A program made the position numbers and the translations under genes. Under the pieces are notes generated by a model. That model was not told the DNA's origin and searched no databases. It was given only the letters and a program-made list of their open reading frames with translations. A stretch of 64,000 bases of DNA from Viscum album (Eukaryota > Streptophyta > Magnoliopsida > Santalales > Viscaceae), in the NCBI GenBank assembly GCA_963277665.1, contig OY728165.1, positions 1,152,424,050 to 1,152,488,049 of the forward strand. The letters run 5' to 3'. This document shows positions 63,426 through 64,000 of this stretch, in pieces. Numbering within the stretch: position 1 is the stretch's first letter; the number at the start of each line of letters is the position of its first letter.

Positions 63426-64000
63426 ATTATTTTTTGTAATGCCTCCTGATCATCCATATATTATTCATGGTTCATTTTCAAAATTGGTCGTCGAAAATGT
63501 CGTTTATCTTGAAAAATCACTATATAAACCTCTTTTTCCAAAAAATACTACATTTTCAAAAAAAACAACAAACCATAAAATGCTTCAATTTTTTCAGGAA
63601 TGATTTTTCCCCAACACTTAAGCAATGTATCTCAAGGGATATGGTAACCCAACAAATTTTATCCTATAATCAAAAAGTTTAATGATATATCCTGATAGTG
63701 AAATAATTAACCAAGTATTATGAATTAAAATGGAATTTGGGGAAAAGAGTTTATAATGTAAAAATAAATAATGGGATGATGTTCTAGAAGGATTTTACAA
63801 CCTGTTAAAAAATATAAAGAAACAAAATAATACACTTTTTATGAGAATTGGAGTTTAATACATGTATGGAGAGAAAATAAACCATACACATAAATTCACA
63901 AGAAATAATGAAACTTTCTATATGCCATTATTCCAATGTAGTGGGATAGTGCACTATGAAAAGAAATTCCACATGCATAAGGGAATAAACATCAATATAA
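63426..64000. other. AT-rich end of window, nothing recognised
   Basis: A frame at 63467-63682 (71 codons, rich in Phe, Gln, Ser and Lys) shows no motif. No continuation of element D could be identified. Confidence 0.4.

Overview
The window reads as plant nuclear heterochromatin made of old, nested LTR retrotransposons. It is very AT-rich. I see no intact host gene, tRNA, rRNA, CRISPR array or bacterial-type operon. The plant assignment rests on Ty3/gypsy chromoviruses with very long (3.6-4.3 kb) LTRs, an initiator-Met tRNA primer site and a C-terminal chromodomain-like tail (Tekay/Del type), plus a Ty1/copia element of SIRE/Maximus type. The species cannot be named from the sequence.

Layout. 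1-9129: AT-rich DNA with no recognisable gene; a minus-strand remnant of a gypsy LTR lies around 4560-5390. 9130-26160: a Ty1/copia element on the + strand, with gag about 9130-10310, protease about 10600-10760, integrase 23560-24300, reverse transcriptase 24640-25440 and RNase H 25450-26160. Its pol is split by gypsy element A (11016-23554), which is bounded by a 5-bp target duplication ATTTT (11011-11015 and 23555-23559). 26163-28182: an unassigned 3' spacer of the copia element. 28183-38798: gypsy element B, two LTRs of about 4.2 kb around a 2.1-kb interior with no visible pol. 38799-43329: unassigned DNA. 43330-44180: a more GC-rich island with one open frame of unknown origin. 44262-56746: gypsy element C, an LTR pair around heavily decayed gag-pol. 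56747-57587: unassigned. 57588-62360: gypsy element D, a 5' LTR plus leader and gag remnant, cut off by a different sequence block (62361-63425).

How the parts relate. A is the best preserved and visibly the youngest. Its LTRs still align almost base for base at their ends, and its integrase D,D(35)E residues survive although the frame is broken by many stops and at least three frameshifts. C keeps the same domain order but has lost the protease DSG motif, the RT Asp pair and the integrase Glu. B and D share a distinctive LTR architecture. All copies are dead as coding units.

The most interesting structure is a set of 2-4 diverged repeat units, spaced about 185-207 bp apart, just downstream of the TATA box in every gypsy LTR here. 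Each unit is centred on a GC-rich, CpG-containing core that is palindromic (CGTACGTACG) where best preserved. The same cores let me recognise the otherwise unreadable minus-strand LTR at 4560-5390.
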